This document shows positions 1 to 5,346 of a DNA stretch of 10,116 nucleotides, piece by piece (the first letter of the stretch is position 1; each line of letters begins with the position of its first letter). The position numbers were made by a program, and so were the translations under genes. The notes under the pieces are model-generated. The model had not been told where the DNA came from, did not search any database, and saw only the letters and a list, made by a program, of their open reading frames with translations. Source of the DNA: Acidimicrobiia bacterium (GTDB lineage: Bacteria > Actinomycetota > Acidimicrobiia > Spongiisociales > JAHEDJ01); the NCBI GenBank assembly GCA_030598025.1, contig JAUVQS010000045.1, forward strand, positions 1-10,116. The letters run 5' to 3'.

Positions 1-87
1 GTACCCGACGTGGACTTAATCAATTGTGCTTTACAGAGATTCGGCGCTGATCTCCACCACGACATTCTCTGGGAATATGGGCTTTGA
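1..87 (+). CDS. C-terminal end of an unidentified protein (partial)
   Basis: Frame 1 of the plus strand is open from the window edge to a TGA at 85-87 and gives 28 residues, beginning VPDVDLINCAL and ending HHDILWEYGL. The residue mix (aromatics, acidic and hydrophobic residues alternating, no Arg/Pro/Ser bias) reads like a real protein C-terminus, unlike the Arg- and Ser-rich shadow frames around it. Its third-position GC is only about half, lower than the neighbouring genes appear, which weakens the call. It would converge on the minus-strand membrane protein gene ending at 204, with a palindromic element filling the gap. I do not recognise the family from so short a piece. The alternative is that this is noncoding sequence. 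Confidence 0.4.
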   Translation, partial: VPDVDLINCALQRFGADLHHDILWEYGL

Positions 88-90
88 GGG

Positions 91-201
91 TCGGCGGCTT
101 CGCCGTCGACGTATTACGTATGACGTACAACGTAGGACGACTCCGGGTCTCGTGCAGAATACGTGGTACGAGGTACGTGACGTCGGCGGTGAAGCCGCCG
201 A
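91..201. repeat. Inverted-repeat element with ACGTA heptad core
   Basis: The arms at 91-120 and 174-201 are imperfect inverted repeats: both read TCGGCGGCTTC at the outer end and ACGTA at the inner end, with two substitutions and a small indel between. Each outer arm is itself a hairpin (CGGCG/CGCCG on the left, CGGCGG/CCGCCG on the right). The left inner part carries ACGTA at 109, 116, 123 and 130, an exact 7-base period, with ACGAC continuing the phase at 137. The right end stops 2 bases before the stop codon of the membrane protein gene, between two apparently convergent genes. A role as a two-way transcription terminator or a mobile MITE/REP-like element is inferred. No transposase or target duplication is visible. 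Confidence 0.6.
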
Positions 202-203
202 AC

Positions 204-812
204 TCAGATTGCTCCGGCGATGAAGAAGGCTGCCGCGGTTGCCCAGACGGCGTAGAAGATCGGCAACTCGACTTCCTCGATCCAGGCGTTATGGCCCCAC
301 AATTCTCGAACACCCCACAGGGCTGGAACACCCAGGAACAATCCAGCCGTCATCCCGGCTCGCCCTGCACTTCGAATAACCGTGATGGCGAAATCGAACG
401 GCTGCGGCAGCTCATCGACGAACCGCCGGGCGTAGTTGGCAATAACAAACAGCGTCAGGCCGGCCAGCAGAGCCCCAATCGCCCCGGCGATGGCCACCTC
501 GATATCGGTGAATCTCCCGCGACGCCGCGTCGAGTACCCGATCGGCCCCTCGACGGCCACGCCAAGCGCGAAGGCACCGAACACAGCAATCACGAGGCCG
601 GATCCGAGCATCGAACCCGTCGAATCGGTGAGCCCGATCTCCACGACGTCGAACCCGTCGAGAAGCACGGCGATTGCCAAACCGAGGAGGCCGGTGCCAA
701 CGACCAGCAGTCCGACATCAAAGCTCGTCCCCACCGTGTGCACGCCCAGCCCAAGGAGACGCCTTGCCTGCGACTCTGCAGGGGTCTGGGTTTGGGAGCT
801 CGAATCGGTCAA
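204..812 (-). CDS. Five-helix integral membrane protein, unknown function
   Basis: This gives 202 residues from a TTG start that overlaps the glcF stop in the string TTGA, with a GAAGG ribosome site 6 bases upstream. A longer ATG start at 878 would add 22 Arg-rich residues that are only a shadow of glcF, so I reject it. After a polar Ser/Thr/Gln-rich N-terminus (about 1-18), hydrophobic segments lie near residues 33-51, 68-87, 106-126, 150-168 and 183-202. The last runs to the C-terminus. A basic stretch near 96-100 (RRRGR) and a YARR motif near 127-130 suggest cytoplasmic loops. No catalytic motif is seen and I cannot name the family. As the last gene of the glcDEF operon and tightly coupled to glcF, it could help place the oxidase at the membrane or move substrate. 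That is inference from position only. Confidence 0.75.
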   Translation of the reverse strand: MTDSSSQTQTPAESQARRLLGLGVHTVGTSFDVGLLVVGTGLLGLAIAVLLDGFDVVEIGLTDSTGSMLGSGLVIAVFGAFALGVAVEGPIGYSTRRRGRFTDIEVAIAGAIGALLAGLTLFVIANYARRFVDELPQPFDFAITVIRSAGRAGMTAGLFLGVPALWGVRELWGHNAWIEEVELPIFYAVWATAAAFFIAGAI

Positions 813-2080
813 CGGTTGCCTTCGCCGGCGGACGACCAGCCTACCGTGTCGGCATCGGCAGCTTGCAGAGCCTCCCAATAGAGCTCGACTGGATGCGCAA
901 CTCGATAGGCACCACCGAGGTGTCCGCGCAGTTGTATCTCACATCCCGGGTTCGCCGATGCGACCAGGGTGGATCCGGAGGCCCTCACCTGATCGGCCTT
1001 CTTCCGGCCCAACTCGTCTGAGGCAGCCGGCTGAAGCACGCTGTACATGCCGGCCGCTCCACAGCACATCCCGTCTTCGTCGATCTCGACTGGTTCGTAT
1101 CCGGCTGCCGCCACGATCTGGCGCGGCTCTTCCACTATTCGCTGAGCATGTCGAAGGTGGCAGGGATCCTGGATCGCTACCTTGCCCCTCGGCACCTCGA
1201 GGTGTGGAAGCCGACCGTCGGCAATCGCCTCTGCCACGATTTCAGTCACGTCCTTGACCTTCGACGCCAGGATCACGCCGGCGTCGCCGGCCCAGTTGCC
1301 GTACTCCTTCAGATGAGCCCCGCAACCGGCCGCATCGGTCACAATCAGATCTGCCGAGACGAAGGCTTTGACGTTCTGTCTCGCCAATCGCCTGGTTCCC
1401 AGTACATCTCCGTCGTGAGCGGCCAACGCTCCGCAACACGTCTGACCATCAGGGACCACCACCCGATACCCCGACCGGCGCAGCACCTGAACGGTGGCCT
1501 CATGAACTTCAGCGAACCAGGGATCCATGACGCATCCGGCTAGAACGGCCGCCACTCCGGCGCCGGCCGGTTCGACCGGCGCGAAGGTTGATCCGATGGT
1601 CGAGAGCGGCTTCTTCGGTAATGGTCGAAGGCCCCCGATCGACGTCTTTATCTGACGGGGGAGCCACCGGGCGGGCACATTGCGCTGCACCATCCGGGCG
1701 ATCCTGGTGACAGAGCGCATGACCCGGACGGACCCGATCCATCTCCCGGTAATCAACCGGCGAAGCCGGCGAAGTGGAGATGGGAGTTGTGCGGCGATCT
1801 CGATCCGAGCACCTTCCATCGCCCGCCCGAAAGGAACCATCGACGGGCAGACCACTTCACAAGCTCGACATTGAAGGCAGAAGCTCATCAGATCATCGAA
1901 GACATCATTGAGTTCCGCCTGGCCGCCGGCCACCGCGCTCATCACCATCAACCGGCCGCGAGGTGAAGCAGACTCCATGCCCGTGAGCCGAAACGTCGGG
2001 CATTGTGGCAGGCAAAGCCCGCATTGGATACAGGCGGACAGCTCAGATCTCGTCGGGGCCTCCGGTGTAACCCAGGCCAT
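809..2080 (-). CDS. glcF: Glycolate oxidase iron-sulfur subunit GlcF
   Basis: This 423-residue protein is the electron-transfer subunit of glycolate oxidase, thought to pass electrons from the GlcD/GlcE flavins to the membrane quinone pool. Two ferredoxin-type CxxCxxCxxxCP clusters sit at residues 17-28 (CIQCGLCLPQCP) and 68-79 (CLQCRACEVVCP), each enough for a [4Fe-4S] centre. Two CCG domains follow. The first uses Cys183, the TCCG at 214-217 and Cys253. The second uses Cys307, the MCCG at 338-341 and Cys380. Length is close to E. coli GlcF (about 407). The start at 2080 shares one base with the glcE stop (TGATG) and has GGAGGG 5 bases upstream. An in-frame ATG at 2182 would add 34 low-complexity residues lying inside glcE and is unlikely. 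Similar CCG proteins serve lactate (LutA) and glycerol-3-phosphate (GlpC) oxidation, but the GlcD/GlcE neighbours decide the call. Confidence 0.93.
   Translation of the reverse strand: MAWVTPEAPTRSELSACIQCGLCLPQCPTFRLTGMESASPRGRLMVMSAVAGGQAELNDVFDDLMSFCLQCRACEVVCPSMVPFGRAMEGARIEIAAQLPSPLRRLRRLITGRWIGSVRVMRSVTRIARMVQRNVPARWLPRQIKTSIGGLRPLPKKPLSTIGSTFAPVEPAGAGVAAVLAGCVMDPWFAEVHEATVQVLRRSGYRVVVPDGQTCCGALAAHDGDVLGTRRLARQNVKAFVSADLIVTDAAGCGAHLKEYGNWAGDAGVILASKVKDVTEIVAEAIADGRLPHLEVPRGKVAIQDPCHLRHAQRIVEEPRQIVAAAGYEPVEIDEDGMCCGAAGMYSVLQPAASDELGRKKADQVRASGSTLVASANPGCEIQLRGHLGGAYRVAHPVELYWEALQAADADTVGWSSAGEGNR
819..823 (-). promoter_or_regulatory. Ribosome site for the TTG-started membrane protein gene
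   Basis: On the minus strand GAAGG lies 6 bases before the TTG at 812-810. It supports this rare start over the upstream ATG at 878. The site is inside the glcF coding end, so reinitiation by ribosomes finishing glcF is likely. Confidence 0.6.
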
Positions 2081-3189
2081 CAAAGCCCTCCGGGAAGCCG
2101 GCCGGGATTCAGAATCCGCACTGGATCGAATCGCTGCACGATCCGCTTCTGGAGCGATAGCGCCGGAGGTGGAGTGCCCCAAGGGTCGATTCGTTCGTAC
2201 AGCTCCGCTGGGCCTGCGACGAGCACCAATGCTCCACCCACCGACTCAGCCCAGGTTCGCAGTGCCTGGACGTCGCCATCGGGCCCGCCGATCAGGATCT
2301 CACCGACTCCCAGTGCAGCCTGATACTCGTACTTCGCATTGACTTCATTGATCGCGGTCCGCACCTTCGACGGCGGAACACGCAGCGACCACTGGACCTC
2401 GCCCGCGAGTTCTCCCGGCCAGTTCCAACCATCTACCACCTCACCACCGATGGCCGACGCTTGACCCTCGACCTCCTCAGGTGTGCCACCCAGGAATACT
2501 CTGGCGCTCCCCCCCATCTCTACTACCGCTTGCGGTCGGAATGCGGTGGCGAGCGCGGCGTCGCCATCGGACGCCATTACGGTCGCCTTCGCAGGCGGAA
2601 GTGGCCACAGCTTCAAGCAAACCTGCCCGATCAAGCCGAGCGATCCGAACGAGCCCGTCGCAAGCCGTGGAAGGTCAAAACCGGTGACATTCTTGACGAC
2701 CCTTCCCCCACCTCGCACTTTTCGACCATCGCCGGTTATCAACGTGACCTCGAGAAGGCGTTCACGAGTCGGCCCGTAGCGCGCTCGACGCCAACCACTG
2801 ATTCCGGCCGCCACCACACCACCCACCGTTGCGGTTCCCGGAGTCTCAGGAAGGGCGGCAGTGAGGCCGTGCTGTTCGAGATGTGCCTCGAGATCCTCCA
2901 CCAGGACACCGGCTTCAACGGTGACGGTGAGGTCCTCCGGCTGGAAGTCGACGAATCGATTGAGGTTGGCGGTCGACAAGACCACCACCGGATCGAGGCG
3001 CCCTCCATAGCCCTGATGGGATCCACCACCCCATATCAGAGTCCGCAGATGGTGCTCGCTGGCCGCGTCGAGAACTGCCTCGATCTCCTCGAAGGACGAT
3101 GGAGCAACCGTTGCATCAGCATCCGGCGCTCCATCGATCGGATCAACCTGACCCGGGAGGCCATCGAGAGCAGAGCGAACCGAAGTCAC
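2080..3189 (-). CDS. glcE: Glycolate oxidase FAD-binding subunit GlcE
   Basis: This 369-residue protein is the second flavoprotein subunit of glycolate oxidase. It has a PCMH-type FAD-binding fold: a GGGSHQGYGG loop near residues 54-63, TVGGVVAAG near 121-129, the GlcE-typical VKNVTGFDLPRL near 165-176, and GSFGSLGLI near 179-187. The C-terminal half is more variable and ends with a DPVRILNPGR motif like that closing FAD-linked oxidases. I chose the GTG at 3189 because it forms a GTGA overlap with the glcD stop and has GAAGGGA 7 bases upstream. An upstream ATG at 3231 would overlap glcD by 46 bases without that support. Length fits the family (E. coli GlcE is about 350). It lies between glcD and glcF in the usual D-E-F order. 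Confidence 0.93.
   Translation of the reverse strand: MTSVRSALDGLPGQVDPIDGAPDADATVAPSSFEEIEAVLDAASEHHLRTLIWGGGSHQGYGGRLDPVVVLSTANLNRFVDFQPEDLTVTVEAGVLVEDLEAHLEQHGLTAALPETPGTATVGGVVAAGISGWRRARYGPTRERLLEVTLITGDGRKVRGGGRVVKNVTGFDLPRLATGSFGSLGLIGQVCLKLWPLPPAKATVMASDGDAALATAFRPQAVVEMGGSARVFLGGTPEEVEGQASAIGGEVVDGWNWPGELAGEVQWSLRVPPSKVRTAINEVNAKYEYQAALGVGEILIGGPDGDVQALRTWAESVGGALVLVAGPAELYERIDPWGTPPPALSLQKRIVQRFDPVRILNPGRLPGGL
2086..2091 (-). promoter_or_regulatory. Ribosome site that sets the glcF start
   Basis: On the minus strand GGAGGG lies 5 bases before the ATG at 2080-2078, within the last codons of glcE. It is a near-consensus Shine-Dalgarno and decides in favour of the short glcF form starting MAWVTPEAP. 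Confidence 0.75.
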
Positions 3190-4601
3190 ACCCACATCCC
3201 TTCGAGCGGCGGACGGCCGAGATCGAAACAACGCGAACCGGCCGGCAGGATCTTGTCCGGGTTGAACATCTCATCGGGATCGAAGGACTCACGGACCCGA
3301 GCCTGAGCATCCAGATCCGCCTCATTGAATACGAGCTTCATCAGGTCCCGCTTCTCAATGCCTATCCCGTGCTCGCCCGAGAGCGAGCCCCCAACGTCGA
3401 CGCATATCTCAACCAGCTCCCGGGCGGCCTCCTTCACCCGATCGAGCATGCCCTCCTCTTCTGAATCGAACGCCATGAGAGGGTGGAGGTTGCCGTCACC
3501 CGCGTGGAACACGTTCAACATCATGATCCCGTAGCGGTCGGCGATCTCATAGACACGGGTCATCGTCTCGACGAGTTTGGTGCGTGGGACCACCGTGTCG
3601 TGCAGGTAGTAATCGGGAGCAGCTTGCGCCACCGCACCGAAGGCAGACTTGCGTCCGAGCCAGAGCCTTGCTCGTTCGGCTTCATCGGCAGCAACGCGAA
3701 TCGTCGTGGCGTTGTTCTGCCCGGCCACCTCTTCGACAATGGCGGCTTCAGCCTCGACCGCCGCCGAAAGTCCCGTGACCTCGGCCAGCAGAACGGCAGC
3801 TGCGTCGGTCGGGAAGCCCGCACTGACAAACCGCTCGACGGCCTGGGTCATACGCTGATCCATCATCTCCAGGGCGGCCGGCACCACACCGCGGGCGATG
3901 ATGCCTGAAACGGTGGCAGCGGCATCCTCGACGCTGGCGAATGCGGTGAGCAACGTTCGCACATCGGGCGGATTCGGAGTCAGACGCACCAATGCTTTTG
4001 TGATGATTCCGAGGGTTCCTTCCGACCCGACCACCACACCGCGCAAATCGAGTCCAACCGGATCTGGAGCCGGGCCACCCAACATCACCACGTCACCGTC
4101 GGCAGTGACCATCTCGAGAGCCAGGACGTGGCTAACCGTCGAGCCTTCGGCCAGGCAATGCGGGCCGCCGGAGTTGTTGGCGATGTTTCCGCCGATCGTG
4201 CACGCCGATTGTGAGGACGGATCCGGAGCGAAGTGGTAGCCGAGCGGCTCCGTCTGCTTGGAGAGATCCAGGTTGATCACCCCGGGCCCCACCCAGGCCG
4301 TCGCATTCTCTTCATCGATCTCGACCGAATTCATCTTGGTGAGGACGACCACCAGGCCCGGTTGAGTCGGAACTGCACCTCCGGCCAGGCCGGTGCCGGC
4401 GCCTCTCGCCACAATCGGTGTCCGGTAGTGACGGGCCAACCCCACGATCGAGGCGACCTCAGCCGTGGTTTCCGGGAAGGCGACGAGTTCAGCATCTCCA
4501 CGGACAACGCCGGAGTCAATGCCATACACCCAGCGTTCCAGCGGCTCAGACAGCACCCGATCATGGCCGAGAATGTCGCGCAATTCGGCAGTGAGCGTCA
4601 T
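3186..4601 (-). CDS. glcD: Glycolate oxidase catalytic FAD subunit GlcD
   Basis: This 471-residue FAD-linked oxidase is the catalytic subunit that oxidises glycolate (and often D-lactate) to glyoxylate. The N-terminal FAD domain shows RGAGTGLAGGAVP at 66-78, GGNIANNSGGPHCLAEG at 137-153 and GSEGTLGI at 192-199. The C-terminal FAD-oxidase domain shows DTVVPRTKL at 335-343, HAGDGNLHP at 366-374 and SGEHGIG at 408-414; the His residues in the last two are the usual substrate/metal-site ligands of this family. It closes with FDPDEMFNPDKIL near 440-452. Alone this could be a D-lactate or D-2-hydroxyglutarate dehydrogenase, but glcE and glcF directly downstream make glycolate oxidase the best call. 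The ATG at 4601 has no clear Shine-Dalgarno but has TAATCT ending 6 bases upstream, suggesting a leaderless message. No glcC-type regulator is in the window. Confidence 0.94.
   Translation of the reverse strand: MTLTAELRDILGHDRVLSEPLERWVYGIDSGVVRGDAELVAFPETTAEVASIVGLARHYRTPIVARGAGTGLAGGAVPTQPGLVVVLTKMNSVEIDEENATAWVGPGVINLDLSKQTEPLGYHFAPDPSSQSACTIGGNIANNSGGPHCLAEGSTVSHVLALEMVTADGDVVMLGGPAPDPVGLDLRGVVVGSEGTLGIITKALVRLTPNPPDVRTLLTAFASVEDAAATVSGIIARGVVPAALEMMDQRMTQAVERFVSAGFPTDAAAVLLAEVTGLSAAVEAEAAIVEEVAGQNNATTIRVAADEAERARLWLGRKSAFGAVAQAAPDYYLHDTVVPRTKLVETMTRVYEIADRYGIMMLNVFHAGDGNLHPLMAFDSEEEGMLDRVKEAARELVEICVDVGGSLSGEHGIGIEKRDLMKLVFNEADLDAQARVRESFDPDEMFNPDKILPAGSRCFDLGRPPLEGMWV
3197..3203 (-). 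promoter_or_regulatory. Ribosome site that sets the glcE GTG start
   Basis: On the minus strand GAAGGGA lies 7 bases before the GTG at 3189-3187. With the GTGA overlap at the glcD stop it supports this start over the ATG at 3231. Confidence 0.65.
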
Positions 4602-4607
4602 GCAGGC

Positions 4608-4613
4608 AGATTA
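4608..4613 (-). promoter_or_regulatory. Candidate -10 box for a leaderless glcD transcript
   Basis: TAATCT on the minus strand fits the actinobacterial TANNNT -10 pattern and ends 6 bases before the glcD ATG, so transcription would begin at or next to the start codon. No Shine-Dalgarno is seen in front of glcD, unlike glcE and glcF. No good TTGACA-like -35 box is found at the right distance, so this is a moderate call. Confidence 0.4.
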
Positions 4614-4670
4614 CCCAACTGACGTGACGACCGCAGCGTGGTGGGTTTGCGCGACATGCCCCTGCGAATA

Positions 4671-4720
4671 GTCCCCCCATTGGGGGAAGGTACCGCTCGC
4701 CGGCAGGCGAGGGGTAGGAG
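4671..4720 (-). repeat. Palindromic repeat module A (hairpin variant 1)
   Basis: Read on the minus strand, this module runs CTCCTACCC, then a hairpin CTCGCC/GGCGAG with a 4-base loop (stems 4696-4701 and 4706-4711), then GGTACCTTCCCCC, a 4-base loop, and GGGGGAC (stems 4672-4677 and 4682-4687). The same frame appears in the opposite orientation at 4860-4929 with a different hairpin stem. Confidence 0.6.
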
Positions 4721-4812
4721 GTGTTCTGGGACTCCCTGCTGTGACGGAGCATTTCTCCCACTGGGCCCGATTCCGAGGGGGCTTCAAGGCGTTTCGACTG
4801 GTTCGGTAAGGC

Positions 4813-4855
4813 CCCCTTCCCCCCAACGCTCGCTACGCTCGCTGAGGGGGACCAA
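4813..4855 (+). repeat. 43-bp exact direct repeat, copy 1
   Basis: This copy is identical over 43 bases to 4887-4929, 74 bases downstream. It starts CCCCTTCCCCCCAA, contains the tandem 9-mers CGCTCGCTA and CGCTCGCTG, and ends GAGGGGGACCAA. TCCCCC and GGGGGA near its ends can pair. It looks like the right half of module B without the left hairpin. Confidence 0.85.
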
Positions 4856-4859
4856 GAGC

Positions 4860-4929
4860 CCCCCTACCCGTTGCTATCGCAACAGGCCCCTTCCCCCCAA
4901 CGCTCGCTACGCTCGCTGAGGGGGACCAA
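4860..4929 (+). repeat. Palindromic repeat module B (hairpin variant 2)
   Basis: On the plus strand this module runs CCCCTACCC, then a hairpin GTTGC/GCAAC with loop TATC (stems 4870-4874 and 4879-4883), then AGGCCCCTTCCCCCC, a longer loop made of a tandem CGCTCGCTA/CGCTCGCTG, and GGGGGACC. It matches module A in architecture and flanks but not in stem sequence. Its right end lies 12 bases beyond the stop codon of the NTF2-like gene, so it may act as that operon's terminator, although there is no T-run. Confidence 0.6.
4887..4929 (+). repeat. 43-bp exact direct repeat, copy 2
   Basis: This is the second identical copy, forming the right half of module B. Perfect identity over 43 bases suggests recent duplication, gene conversion or a family spread through the genome. 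Confidence 0.85.
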
Positions 4930-4941
4930 CCGATGTGATCC

Positions 4942-5346
4942 TCAGGCGAACGGACCCCACTCCCCGGGTGGATCGTGGTGACCCTGGGTGAGGTTCCAGG
5001 TGTCCCACTGCTCGGCGACCAGGCCGGACACGTCGAAGCGGAGGAGCGAAGTCCCGGCCAGCGTTACATCGATGCCTTCCTCACGGAGGTTCGCCCACCA
5101 GGGGATCGCGGCAGAGTCGCCGCTCACGATCGGCTTCCCCATGCTGACCGTCGGTGCTTCTTCCTCTCCGAAGACTCTGGACACATAGGAACGAACACCG
5201 TCCTGCCCCCGATAGGCCTCACGAAATGGCTCGGTGGAGAGGACGGCGTCCTCGGCGTACAGGGCAACTATCGATTCCACGTCCAGGGCCTCCCAGGCAC
5301 TCTGCCATACCAACGCCCAACGATGAGCTGCCTCAACAGGTTTCAT
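4942..5346 (-). CDS. SnoaL/NTF2-like small protein coupled to hyuB
   Basis: This 134-residue protein resembles the SnoaL-like/NTF2 fold, a cone-shaped alpha+beta barrel used by isomerases, dehydratases, cyclases and non-catalytic binding proteins. The N-terminal helix pattern (WQSAWEALDVESIVALYAED near 14-33) is typical, followed by a GQDGVRSYVSRVF helix near 47-59 and a C-terminal sheet (AAIPWWANL near 79-87, TLAGTSLLRFD near 95-105, QWDTWNLT near 113-120). The repeated Trp residues could line a pocket. No catalytic residue can be named safely. The ATG overlaps the hyuB stop (ATGA), so it is translated with the hydantoinase genes. It may act on the same substrate or product, or stabilise the complex; both are inference. 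The fold call is good, the function is unknown. Confidence 0.82.
   Translation of the reverse strand: MKPVEAAHRWALVWQSAWEALDVESIVALYAEDAVLSTEPFREAYRGQDGVRSYVSRVFGEEEAPTVSMGKPIVSGDSAAIPWWANLREEGIDVTLAGTSLLRFDVSGLVAEQWDTWNLTQGHHDPPGEWGPFA

Larger units (their letters stand above)
4602..4941. repeat. Gene-free gap filled with palindromic repeat modules
   Basis: This 340-base gap between the glcD start and the 3' end of the NTF2-like gene holds no credible gene. The short frames crossing it are rich in Arg, Pro and Gly and end or begin in repeats. From about 4660 to 4929 it is a patchwork of C-runs (4673-4678, 4812-4816, 4819-4824, 4859-4864, 4887-4890, 4893-4898) and G-runs (4682-4686, 4777-4781, 4846-4850) that pair into many alternative stems. 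Examples are AGGGGGC at 4776-4782 with GCCCCCT at 4811-4817. It probably terminates the hyu-side operon. The glcD promoter should lie in its left 60-100 bases. A REP- or BIME-like mobile origin is inferred. Confidence 0.7.

Noticed and set aside
813..878. 22-residue N-terminal extension of the membrane protein
   Set aside because: It is Arg/Cys-rich and lies within glcF. The TTG at 812 has its own ribosome site and a TTGA junction.
84..881. Plus-strand 265-codon open frame
   Set aside because: It lies antisense to the membrane protein gene and the end of glcF and begins inside the inverted-repeat element. Its composition (Arg, Asp, Gly, Pro, Gln, His) is that of a GC-rich shadow frame.
2081..2182. 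34-residue N-terminal extension of GlcF
   Set aside because: It lies within glcE and is low-complexity. The start at 2080 has a strong ribosome site and a TGATG junction.
4638..4919. Plus-strand 93-codon frame in the repeat gap
   Set aside because: It runs through the palindromic modules and both 43-bp repeat copies, giving Arg/Pro/Ser-rich sequence dictated by the repeats.
4813..4929. CRISPR array
   Set aside because: There are only two repeat copies, the repeat is longer than typical, both copies are low-complexity and palindromic, and no cas gene is nearby.
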